Below, piece by piece: positions 28,573 through 42,154 of a stretch of 64,000 bases of DNA. Below the pieces are notes generated by a model. It was given only the letters and a program-made list of their open reading frames with translations, was not told the origin of the DNA and made no database searches. The DNA is from Vanilla planifolia (Eukaryota > Streptophyta > Magnoliopsida > Asparagales > Orchidaceae): NCBI GenBank assembly GCA_023846275.1, contig JAIUJO010000072.1, forward strand, positions 144,501 through 208,500. The letters are read 5' to 3'. The position numbers and the translations under genes are program-made. Within the stretch, counting starts at the first letter, position 1. Each line of letters starts with the position of its first letter.

Positions 28573-31500
28573 AGAAATAACCATGTTCATAAACTCAGGA
28601 ACAAATTGAAATAAGACATAAATATAGCATAGAAAAAATAATATAACTATAATATAAAAATAAATCTTTAATTCAGTACAGCTCATTGAGACACATGCAA
28701 GAGCATTTTCATGAACTCGATTATATCTCATTTCTAATTACTATGATTTTCATATGAAATAAGCATAAATTAAAAATACTACTTAAATTTTATGTACATG
28801 CATGTTAATGCTGAAAGATATTAAATTAAGACAATATAATACAATAAAATCAAAGTCATGTAAATGTCACATGAGATATGAATTATAGTTATGAAGCAAT
28901 ATAACCAAATCAAGATAAAATGCTTAAGAAATGAAATAAAGTGTGTGAAAACGTTTTTATTCATGACTCCAAGGGGAAAGAGCGTAGCATCATCGATCAT
29001 TGAAAGTAGACACACATGAAATGTCTCTCAAAGAATGTCTTAATTTTAGAAAATAGAAGATTTTAAAAAATAAAATATAATTATTTTTTTAAATAGAGGT
29101 CATTGAGTTTTGTGCAACAACAATTGTTCTTTCTTAATTGTACCTCATTTAGAATTATTGAGAATTGTGAAATTTAAAGACATTAATAATAATAAATTAT
29201 AATATTTATATTCATTAAATATATGAGAAAGTAACCTTTAGATAAATTGAAGCAATGTAATATAACCAAATACACATGACAATATCATACTATAGGAGAA
29301 TAATAGTTTTGAAGCAATATGACCAAATAATAATATAAAATATGAGGAAATTAAAAAAATTGTACAAGAAAATGATATTTCAAAATATTAACAAGGTCAA
29401 GTGTCACGTCGTTGATCATCAAATCACAAATTAGTCAAAATATCTTGTAAAATATGATACTACAATAGAAAATAAGGGATTTAATAGATTAATAAAAAAT
29501 AAATCTAAGAATGGAAAGAGCTCTTGAGGATTACTTGGATGAGTTTTCTCTCCCATCAATGGGTCCTCGTTTTTAATTATAATAAATTTAAAAATAAAGT
29601 AAATGTGACCAATAAAAAAATTATTTTTTAATATTTAGAAAATATATATTAAAACTCAGATTAGATAAATTTAACCAAAATAATATAACAAACAAAATGA
29701 AATGTAAAGATCATGTTGTAAAAGATTTAGATTTACATTTTAATATAACCTAATCAAAGAGAAACATTTGAAGAAGTAAAATAAGTTATTTTAAAAAGTA
29801 ATATTAAAAATTATTTATGAGAAAGAGTGTGACATGCTCGACCATCAAATGGGCTAAAAATCAATATATCTCATGAAATATGCAACCGTAGAAAGTAAAT
29901 AATTTAAAAAGATAAAAATGAATATTTATTTAAATAAAGCTCATTGAAATGTGCCAAAGGACGTTTTGTGTCTTCACTAAGATTAATGAATAATTATTTC
30001 AATTTTTAAAGTAAATATGTAATAAATGTAAAAAATAAACAATTGGAGCAACCGAATATAACTAAAGGGAAGTAATATATAATTCAAACGAGAAAGGAAT
30101 CATTACTTCGTAAAAACTTAACCAAATTAAAGCAAAATATTTGAAGAATGATACCAAAGAGATCGAGCAAAACTTCCTCAATCCCCAAATAAGCTACAAT
30201 TCAAAATACCTCTTGAGACATGCAAAAATGTTAGAAAAAAGCAACAAAAACTTGAATTTTTTTGGATAAAGATCTTTGAGTCAAGTCTAAAGACTTTTTT
30301 CACCCCCATTTGAACTCATTTGGAGTTACAACGAATTATAAAAATAATTACACATAAATAATACTATATTATTATATTAAATAGAATAGTTAAATAAAAA
30401 ATAAAAAATTGATGGAATGCGATACAACTAAATAAATATAATAAAATGAAGTCAACATGTTGAATAAATGAGAAAATGGCAATCAAAATTATTTTTACGA
30501 TCAAATGTAACATTCCCAATCACTTATATGTACGAAAAAAATATCTTATAATACTTGTAATCTAAAATGATTAATTATAGAGTTAATCAAAATGAGTCAA
30601 GCGACATTTATTTTATTTTCATTGAACCTTATTTGGAATTGCAATGAATTATAACAATAATATCTGTAAATAATAAAAATTAATTATTTTATTATTATAT
30701 ATATTAAAAATGAAATTTTATAAATATTAGTAATATAATATAAAAAAATGAAAATATAAATGTTTAATGAGAGGGGTTGTAGAGATACATAGTAATAAAA
30801 ATAATTCAAAATAATACAATTTATCAGATAAGATAAATTATCTGAGAAAGTTTCATTCTAAGATACTAAAGAGATTGACAATAACATCATCAATGTTGAA
30901 GTTTGGTATGAATCAAAATATCTAACAAAGCCAATGCCGTGAAAAATAGAACATTTCAAAAAAATTAAAAACAAATAATTAATTGAATTGAGTTCATCAA
31001 GACGTCTCTATTGACATATTTTTCACACCATTAGACCTCATTTAGAGTTACTATTAATTGTAAATTTAATTAAAAATAATAGATAATCATTATTATATCA
31101 ATATTATTTTAATAGATATTAAATAAAGAAGTGGATAAATTCAATCAATGAAAAACAACTAACGAAAGAAAAAAATTTTAAGAATTAGTTGAAACCTACA
31201 TTAGAAGATACTGAGGTGGTCAAATATAACATTATTGATTATCAAATAAGCTATAAATAAAATAATTCATAAAATATGCTAAAACACTAAAATATAAAAT
31301 ATTTATTGTAAAAATTAATATTTACTTGATAAAGATCATCAAAATAAGTCAAATGAACTTTGTTTCATCTCGAATGAGCCACTTGTACAATTACTATTAA
31401 TGGACATGGAAAATAAGCATAAAAAAAGATAAATTATTATTTAAATATTAAGTAAAGTTTTATTAAAGTTGATTTGAGATAAAATAATGCAATACAATGT

Positions 31501-34500
31501 AACGAAATAAAAGTGATATGAATGTCACATGATTGGAGTGTTTGACTTACATAGTAATATAACCAAAACAAAGAAAAACACTTCAAGAGATAAGATAAAT
31601 TAAACAAGAAAGTTGCTATTTGAGATACAACAGAGATCGAATGTAACAACTTTGATAGTTAGGTTATTTAAAAATCATAAATTATGCCACAACTCTAGTA
31701 ACAAAAATAATTAAGCATATAAAATAAATATTTAATTTGTTAGAGTACATTAAGAATAGTATGATGATAATTGTTTCTTCTCGAGCAATCGTAGTTTGAA
31801 ATTGTTGCAAATTACTAAGGAGAATAAGCATAAATAATATTTATAATGTTATCAAGTGAATCTTTATTAAAACTAATGGAATCCAATTTGAGGCAATGTA
31901 ATATGAATAAATTATTGTGATATGAAGGCAAATGAGAAAGAATTTTAGCTCTAGAGTAAAATGCCAAAACCAAAGTAAGACATTGAAGAAACGTGACAAT
32001 TTCCACCAAAAGATTACTGTCTCTAATACTAAGGAGATTTAGTGTAATAATCTTGATTATCAAATCAATTATGAATCAAAATATCTCATAAAGTGTTCTA
32101 AATCTCTACATAATAAAATATTTTAAAAAATGAAAATAAATATTTAATTGGATAAAGCTCCTGAAGGAAAGTCCAATGATAATCGTTTCAGCTACACTAC
32201 ACCATATTTGGAATTTTTGAATATTGCTAAAGAAAATAATTATAAATAGTCATACTTTATTATTTTTTAATATTAAGTAGATTTAATTTGAAACAAAAAG
32301 AAAATAAATTTAACTATTAAAAAAGGAAATCAAGGACATTTTAACATCATACTATAAGAGAGTTACACAGTAACATAATAAATACAAAGGAAAATATTTG
32401 AAAAAATTAGATCAATTAAATAAAAATGTTTTTGCAAGATACTAAAGAGATTGAATACAACATCCTTGATAATTAGTCCAACAACATTTGTTTTGACTCA
32501 ACTAGAGCTCAGTTATAAATGCTAAAATGTGAAAAATTAAATCAATATAATATAACCAAATAAAGGTGTTGTAAGTTGTCATGATAAGAAATTTAGATTA
32601 ACATAGTAATATAATAGAATCAAAGAAAACATTTTGAAGAGATCAAACATATTTCTATGAACGATTTTTTTTGAGGTATTAAAAGGTTGATTCTAACATA
32701 TTTTATCATCAAATAACATATATGTCAAAATATCTAATAAAACTTACAATACTCCAAAATTTTTAAATATATAAAAATTAATCTTTAATTCGATGAAGTT
32801 GTCCAAATGAGTCGAGTAACATTTGCTCCATCTCATTCGATCACTTTTGAAATTAGTTGGAATTATCAAAAACATATTCCTAAAAATAACAAGTTCTTAT
32901 TTTAATTTTAGTACAAAAGTGTGATAAATTGAAGCAACATAGTTTTACCCTATAAGAGTGTTGTAATGGTCACATGATAACTTTTTCTAAGACACATACT
33001 TATATAACCAAATTAATGAAAACAATTTGATTAAATGAGATAATTTGTTTGAGAAAGTTTCATTACAAGACTATATGCATATCAATTGTAATATTCTCAA
33101 TGATCATATTAGGTATATATCATAATACCACAAAAAAGTGATATATTATGGGAAATAAAATTTTCTAAAATATAAAGTTCAATCATTAGATGGAGCTTGT
33201 TAAGAGAACTCCAACGATATTAGTTTCATTTCCATTAGACCATGATAAGAATTACTACCAATTTGAAAATGAATTATACATAAATAAAAATAAGTTATTA
33301 CCTTAATATTTAGTAGATATATATGAAAATTTTAATCATATTATTGATGTAGTGAAATATATCATAATCAAAGTTATGTAATTATCACATGATGTGTGAT
33401 TGATGGTTACATTGTAATATATTAAAATAATAAAAAAGCTTTGAAAGAAACATAAATTATTTAGGAGAGTTTCCTTTCGATGCACTAAAGAGATAAAAAA
33501 TAACACCCTCAATCTTCAAATTTGATGTGAATCAAAAAATCTCTTAAAGAGTGAAACAATAAGAGAAAATAAATATTTAATTGGATAAAGCTTGTTTAGA
33601 TGTGTCCAACAACATTTATTTTATCTTGATTGAACCTCACTTGGACATATAGCATATTTACCAATGTAATTAATATAAATAAGAATAAATTATTACTTCT
33701 ATATCAATTAAATGTAGATTAAAGTTGAAATGAGTTTATTAGAAATAATCTGATATAGCAACATCAAATTGACTACTAAATTATGATGAAACTCTTTGAA
33801 AAAAGTTTTAAAAAATTAATGTTTAATTGCATAAATATTATTGAGATGAGTCTAATAAAGTTTACTTGGTCAAATTCAGTTATATTTTTGAATTAACATG
33901 AATTCCTAAAGCAAATAAGAATAATAAATATTAAACTATAATTTTTATATTTAGTAGACATACAAAAAAGCTAAAATAAGAAAAATTGAAGTAATGTAAT
34001 AAATCCAAATAAAAGTGATAAAGTTGACACAAGTGAATAATTAGAGTTTCATTGTAATATGATAAAATTAAAATAAAATATTTGAAGAAATAAAGAAATT
34101 GTATGACAAAGAGCATTCCAAAATATTAAGGAGTTCAGTGCAACATCCTTGATCATCATTTCTTGTAAGAATCAAAAAGTCTCATAAAGCATAAAAATCT
34201 TAAAAAATAAAATATTTAAAGATTATAAAATGGAGTACGTAATAAGATAGAGCTCCTTAAGTTGTGTAACTTAAAAAATCAAAGCAAATATAGAATTATT
34301 TTAAGTAGCATAATATTAATTAAACTAAGCAATATGTTTGTCGCATTAGTAGACAAATAAATTTTTATATCATTGTAGCAAAATAGAAGAAAAACTTTTT
34401 TGAAAATGAGATAAGTTATATGGGAAAGCTACATTCCAAGATGGCACTAAGATAGTATATTACATCCTTAATAATCAAATTAGTACAAAAAATATCTCAT

Positions 34501-34901
34501 AAAACATACAAAAAATATGAAATTTCAAAATACCTAAAAACAATATTAAAATCAATATTTAATTACATAGAGCTCATCATGATGAGTTCAATCATATTAG
34601 TTTCATCTCAATCAAACTTCACTTATAAATGCTTCAAATTACAAATATAAAAAAGCATAAAAAACCATAAATTATTATTTGATTATTAATTTAATATATA
34701 TTAATGTTGAAATGAGATTAATTGAAGTAACATAGTAAAACAAAATCAAAGCGATTTTATGATTATATGATTGGAGGAGTTTAAGCAACATAATAACATA
34801 ACTAGATAAAACAAAAAAAGTTATAGAAATAAGAAAAATTAAACAAGAAAGTTGCATTAGAAGATACTAAATAATAATTAATAATAATAAACTGTAATTT
34901 G

Positions 34902-34932
34902 ATATATATATATATATATGCATGTATATATT
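34902..34932. repeat. AT microsatellite inside a monomer
   Basis: About thirty bases of alternating A and T with one GCATG interruption, following AAACTGTAATTTG and followed by TTATTACTAAAATAATATAA. The position in the R monomer is the same as for the runs at 14111 and 26487. Confidence 0.8.
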
Positions 34933-37900
34933 ATTACTAAAATAATATAAAATGAAGTAATATAAAATAGCAAAATAAGAGTTGTGAAAAAGTCACTTAA
35001 TAGGGCAATTGGAGTTTTGCAATAACATAAGCAAATTAAAGTTAAAGGTTTGAAGAAAAATTTATAAATTGTATAGGAAATCTATACTCAAAGATACTAA
35101 GAAGATGGAGTTTAACATTCTTAATAATGAAATTCAATACAATTCAAAATGTCTCATGGAATGTGCCAAAATGTTAGAATATAAAAAACTTAAAAATAAA
35201 TAAAAATGAATATTTATTTTGATAGAACATATTGAGATGAATGCAATCACTTTTGCTTCATCTCATACAATCCTAATTTTTAATTCATACCAATAGCAAA
35301 AATAAATAAGCATTATTAAAAATAATTTTTTAATTTTAATGTTAAGTAAATATATTGTAAAGCTTGAATTTGATAAATTGAAGCATTGTAAAAATGTAAA
35401 CTTTATGTGATTTAATGGTTACATTACAAGAGAAATAGAGTTTCAAAGAAAAACAATCAACTCAATAAGAAAACATAGACAAATGATAAATATTTTATGG
35501 AAAAGTTGCATTTGAAGTTACTAAAGGGATTGAGTGTCATATACTTCATCATATAATTATGGTTTGATAGAAATGTGATGTAAACCAGACAAAAATATTT
35601 TTAGTAAAATATTCCAAAATGTATATATGAATGTTTAATTGGATAAAGTTTTTTTAAATGAGTCCAACAAACTTTATTTCATCTTGAATAAGCCTTGTGT
35701 AGAATTACTTAAAATTACCAAATTAAATAAGGAAAAATAATTATAAATTTTTTTGTAAAATATGGATTAAGTACGTATAGATTAAAGCATTTTAATCTGA
35801 CCTAATCAAAATGACATAAAGTTTCTAAGATAAAAAAATAATTGTTTCAATGTAATATAACCGAATAAAATTGAAGCATTTCATTAGTATGATATTTTTA
35901 TGAGAGAGTTCCATTCTAGAATACAGAAGAGATTTAGTGTAACATCCTTTAATTATAAAATTAGGTACAAGTAAAAATGGTTATTAGAGTACGCTAAAAT
36001 GCTAAGAAATAAACATTTAAAAAAGAAAAAAATTAATTTTATAAATTTTGTTAAGGGAAGTAAAATGATGCTTATTTCAACTCAATTAGACCTCATTTAG
36101 GATTACTATATATTATCATTATAAATAACCACAAATTATACAACATTTATATTTTAAAGCAATGTAAACTGTAGAGAAGTAACATAAAAAAATTAAAGCA
36201 ATGTGGAAGAGTTGAAGGATTAAGAAAAAGTACGAGGAAATTCTATATCATGAGATACTAAAACTATCTAGTGTAGCATCTTCAATCATCAAATCAATAT
36301 TTAATTATTTAGATCTCATCAAAATGATTTCATTGATGCTTCTTGTAAGTCAACCAAAGCTAGTTTTGAATTTCTAAATATTGCAATAATAAATAAACAT
36401 AAATAATAATAAATTATTATTTTTATTATTAAATATATATGAAAGTTGAAATGAGATTAAATAAATTAATGTAATACAAGCAAGTCAAAGTAATGTGTTG
36501 TTCACATAAGAGGAGAATTTGTATTTCATAGTAATTTAACCAAATTGAAGTGAAGGATTTGAAGAAATAGGAAAACTTTTATGAGAAAGTTGAATGCAAA
36601 TTTGCGAAGGAGATTAAGTTTACATCTTTTATCATAAAAATTCGTACAAATCAAAAAGTCACACAAAATTATTCAAAATTCTACAAAACAAAATACGTAA
36701 AAACATCAAAATAATTATTTAAATGTAGAGGCTACAAGATCAGTATGAAGTCATTTGTTTGATGTGAATCACACCTATTTTTGAATCACCATAAATTTAT
36801 GAAGTAAATAAGTACAACATATGATAAATTTTTATTATATTATAAACAAAATATACATTAAAATAAAAACACGAATAATTTAAATAATGTAAAATGATAA
36901 AATCAACGTGATGTAAATGTCACAAAAGAATAAATTTAGAGTTATATAGAAATATAACTAATTAAAAGAAAATAGTAAAAATATTTTAAAATTTTAATAG
37001 AAAAGTTTCTTTCCAAGATACTAATGATATTAAGTATAATATCCATGATCATCAATTTAGGTATGAATGGAAATTCCAAATAAATATTCCAATATTAAAG
37101 AAATTAAAACATTTAATGAAATAAAATTAAATACTTAATTAGATAGAGCACATATAGGCAAGTCTGCTAATGTTTTTTTCATCTCTATGAGAAATCCTTT
37201 AAAAATATTGGTTATCAAACATAATTTGACATAAATAATAATATTCTTTCTATATTAAATAATTATAAGTAAAAAAAGATAGTTTGACATAAATTATATT
37301 ACATTTTTAATATTATGTAATTATTTTTCTAATCTAAAATGAAATTCATAAAAGCAATGTAATATAAACAAATCAAAAAGATGTAAAGGTCACACAAGTG
37401 TAGAATAATTTGATAAGGCATTTTGAGATAAGTACAATGATTTTGTTTCATCTTAACTGGACTTTATTAGGAATTTTTGCCAATTATATAAAATAATAGC
37501 TCAAATAATAATAAAATATCATGTTAAAAATATGTTACTTTATATTTTACTTAAAATAAGATAAATTATTACAATGTAATATAAGAAAAATAAAGCAATA
37601 TAAAATTCACAGGATTAAAAATAATGTTTTAACTTGTAAACTAACATAATAAAAGAAAAAAGTTAAATAAATGAGTTAAAATTTATCTAAATGTTACTTT
37701 TCAAGATACTAAAAAGATTGAGCATAACATCAACAATTATTGTATTGTTTATAAATTAAAATTTTCAAAAATAGCACCAAAGTCTTAAAATATAATATAT
37801 TTAATAGAATAAAAAAGTGAATATTCATTTTGTTAATGTTTATTGAGTTTAGTCCAATGACTCTTGTTCTATTTTTATCTGACCTTGTTTTAAGTTACTA

Positions 37901-39356
37901 TGAATTACTAAAGTAAAGAGAATAAAAAATAATAAAGTATTATTTAAATATTATGTTACAATATATTGAAAGTGAAATAAAATAAATTGAGTAAATGTGA
38001 TTTAACCATATCAAGGCAAAGTACTGATAACACAAGAGAAAATTTAGTTACCTAATACATGTAACAAAATAAAACTAAAGAAACTAAGAAGATAAGTTAA
38101 ATTATAGGGGAAAGTTGTATTCAAAGGCTCTAAAGATATCTATTATAGTATCCTTGATCCTTAAATTTCATAAGAATTGAAAAGTATATCATAGCATGTA
38201 AAAAACATAAAAGTAAAACTTCTAAAAATATAAAAAAATGAATAATTAATAAAATAGAGCTCATTGAGATGTCGTTGTTGATGATAGTTTCATCTTTGTC
38301 ATACATCCTTTAGAAGTTTCACTAATTATGAATGAAAGTAAGTACAAATAATCATGAAGTATTACTTTAATAGTAACTATTTATGTACTCAAACTTATAT
38401 GACATAAATTGAAGCAATAAAAAATCATAGTAATGAAAATGTTACAAGAGAAGGAAAATAGAATTTCATAGTAATATAACCAAATCAAAAAATTTTTGAA
38501 GAAATGATAGAAATTACATAAATTGCATTCCAAGATGGTGAGGAGATTTAGTGACAAACTTAAACCTTTAATATGGTGCAAATCAATATATCTCTTAAAT
38601 TGTGCCATGTCAATAAAAGTAAAATATTTAAAAAAAAATGAACATTTAATTGTTAAATGCTAATGGAGATGAGATCAACGACAACTGTTTCATCTGAATC
38701 AACTCTCACTTGGTATTATTACCAAATAAAAATTTGTATAAGAAAAAACATTTACAAATTTTTTTAATATTTAGTAACTATATTTTATAGTTGAAAGAGA
38801 GAAATTCATGTGAAATATTATAACAAAATTAAAGTGATATAAACATCACAGAGGTGGATATTCAGAATTACAAAGTAACATTAACAAATCAAATAAAAAA
38901 ATTCAAGCAAATGTAAAATATTTTATTGGAAAGTCATATTCCCGGATACTAAGAAGACTGAGCATAACATCATTGATCATCAAAATTGATATGAACAAAA
39001 AAATTTGATGAAGCATAGTAAAATGTTAAAAAAAAAATTTAAAAGATTAAAACGAATATCTAATTGGATAAAGCTCATTAAAGGTAGTGTAATGAGGTTA
39101 GTTTCTACTTGATTGAATAATTATTTTAATTTCAAAGAATTAAAAAAGGAAATGTGCTTAAATAATAATAAAATATTATCTCAATGTTATGTCATTTAAT
39201 ATAATAATGAAATGAGATAAATTTAATAATGTAAAAATATAAATTAAATTAATGTGAATCTCAAAAGAGAGAAGATTTAGGGTGAAATATTAATATAACA
39301 AAATCAATGTAAAATTTTTGAAGAGAAAGGTAAATTATGTGAGGTTTCTTTCCAAA

Positions 39357-42150
39357 ATACAGAGGGCTTTTTGTAACATTTCTTTTAACTAAATAAGGTA
39401 AAAATTGAATTTCCCCATAAAGGCCTGCAACATTTGCTTCATGTAGATCAGACTTAGCTTGGAACTAATGCAAATTATAATGTTTAAATAAACATAAATA
39501 ATAATGAATGATTACATATATATTAATTCTAAAATGGGATAATCTATTGCAATGTAATATAATGAATTCAAGGGTACATAAGAAGAGGAGAACTAGAGTT
39601 TCATAATTATTTAAAGAAATTAAGGAGAAAAAATTGAATGAATAATATAAAGTGTTTAGAAAAGTTGCAATACAGAAAAATGAAGTGATCAAGTGTAACA
39701 TTCTAGATAACAAAATAAAGTACAAATAAAAAAATCTTATAAAGCATACACAAATCATAATAAATAAAATATATAAATTTGTAAAATTAAATATTCAAAT
39801 TTAATAGAGCTCCTTAGGATGAGCTTGTGACCTTTGTTTTAGCTTGATTGGATGTCATTTATAATTACTACAAATTACTAAACTATTTATGCATAAATAA
39901 TACTAATAAATTACTATTTTAATGTTAAAGTTAATATATACTAGTTATGAGAAAAATTTATGCAATCTAATATAACCAAATAAAACTGATGTGAAAAAGG
40001 TGAGAGGAGATTAAGAGTGAAATAGTAATATAAGAAAAAAAAAATTAGAGAAATAAGATAAATTGTATAAAAAAGTTGCATTCCAAGATGCTAAAAAGTT
40101 TCAATGTAACATATTATAAAAAAAGGTATGAATCATAATACCTTTTAAAACATGCAAAAATTAAATAAATTATAATATTTAAAATTACAAATATTTGCAT
40201 TTAATTAGTTAGACCTCATTGTTACGAGTCTCATTTTTTTAATTTTGACTTGATCAAATTTTAAATGGAATTATTGTGAATTACAAAAATAAATAAACAT
40301 AAATAATAATAATCTATTATTTGAAAATTATGCTACATATATCATCATTAACAAGAAAAAAATAGAAGCAATGCAAGGTAAATAAATCAAGTTGTTCTTA
40401 TAGTGAAAAGTGAGGTAAATTACACATTCATCATGACATAACAAAATCAAATTAAAAAGATTGGGTAAATAACTTAAATTGCTTTATAAAATTACATTCA
40501 AAGGTCTCAAGAGATTCAATGTAACATTCTTGACCATTAAATCTGGTGCAAGTTTAAAAATCACATGAAATATAAAAGTATCCTACAAATTTAAAAACAT
40601 AAAAAATTAAAAATAATTGCTTAAAATGATGTGTGTTGACAAATGAGTCAAATAAAATTTTTTCATCTTGATTAGACCTTATTAGGAATTATTGTTATCA
40701 AACAAAGTTAGTAAGTTAAATCAATAATAAAACATTATTATTTCAATGTTGAGAAAATATGTATTAAAGCAAAAATAAGATAATTTGAAATGATGTAATA
40801 TAATTAAACCAAAATGAATTTAATGTAATAAGGTAAGAGATTTAGAACTGCAAAGTTGTTTATTAAAAAAAAATTTAAATAAATTTGAAAAATGGTTAGC
40901 CAATTCTTCAATGACTAAATCAAGTTTGATTCTAAATTACTCATAAAAATTTAAGATCTTAGAAAATATAATGATAAAAATATAAATATCAATATATCAT
41001 TCGATAAAGACTCTCATGGTGAGTCCGACAACCCTTGTCTTGTGTTAATTAGATCTTGATTGGAATTATTAAGAATTGCAAAAATATGTTAAGAACAAAT
41101 AATAATAAATTATTACTCTAATGTCAAAAAATATGTATTAAGAATAAAATGGGAAAAACTGAAGCGATAATCCATAATGAATTAAAAAAGAAGTAAAAAC
41201 AAAATGAGAGTAACAACTTCAATAATCAAATAAGGTACGAGACAAAATTATTTATATAATGTTCAAATCCTATAGATAGTAAAATATTTAAAGATAGTAA
41301 TGATCATTTAAATAGATAGATCTTATTCAAAACAAATTTGACTAATTATTTTCAACATTATCAAACATCATTTGGAATTACTGTGAGTTTGTAAATTAAT
41401 AAATATTTATAACAACAAATTATTATTTTAATATCAATCAAATATATATTTGAGCTCATCAAGGTTAGTTTGTGGATGTTTGTTGCATCTTTATCAAAGA
41501 ACATTTTGAAGTACTACGAATTATTCAATGAAATTATTATTAATGATAAGAAATTTATTTAATAATTAATAAACATGTAATAAAGTTGGATTGAGATAAA
41601 TTAAAGGTCTATAATAATAGAAAATAAAAATGATGTAATTGCTAATGAGAGGAGAACTAGAGTTTCATAGTAATATAACTAAATCAAAGAAAAAGCTTTA
41701 AGCAAATTAAATAAATTATATTAATAAGTTGTATTTACGAAAATACTGAGCACTAATGTAAAGTCTTCACTCGTGAAATCAGGTACAAGTGCTTATTTCT
41801 CATTGAATGTGCCAAGACCCTTCAAAGAAAAGTACTTTAGAGTGTATCAAAAAAGTATTAATTAGAGAGAGCTCATTATGGTGAGTGGAACAATGTTTGT
41901 TTCATCTTAATCAAATATTAACTCTAATTAATGGAGAATTCTAAAATAATTAGGCATAAATTATAATAGATTATTATTTTTAATTTGAAGTAAAAATTTA
42001 TTAAAGTTGAAATAAAAAATTGATGACAAGTAATAAAACAACATCAAAAAGATTTTATTGTCACATATGAGAGGATTTAGCCATACGTAGTAATATTTCA
42101 AAGTCAAAGTGAAATGTTTGAAGAAAAAAGATAAATTGTGTGAAAACATT
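39357..42150 (-). repeat. Higher-order repeat, copy A (~2.8 kb, seven monomers)
   Basis: This segment shares, in the same order, private variants with the next 2.7 kb. AATTCAAGGGTA occurs at 39565 (partner 42385), ATTAGTTAGACC at 40204 (42994), a TTCAAAG...AGAGATTCAATGT(A/G)ACAT block at about 40498 (43283), CGACAACC at 41026 (43856), CTTCAAAGAAA at 41820 (44561) and TCAAAAAGATTT at 42044 (44738). Offsets of 2694-2830 bases show a single duplication of about seven monomers followed by small insertions and deletions. These variants are absent from typical monomers. Pairs are clearly closer to each other than to neighbouring units, the usual mark of a higher-order repeat. Confidence 0.8.
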
Positions 42151-42154
42151 TCTT

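Noticed and set aside
39465-39758. Longest short frame in the window (97 residues, - strand)
   Set aside because: Lies wholly within R-orientation monomers and its F/Y/I/L-rich sequence is the satellite read in frame.
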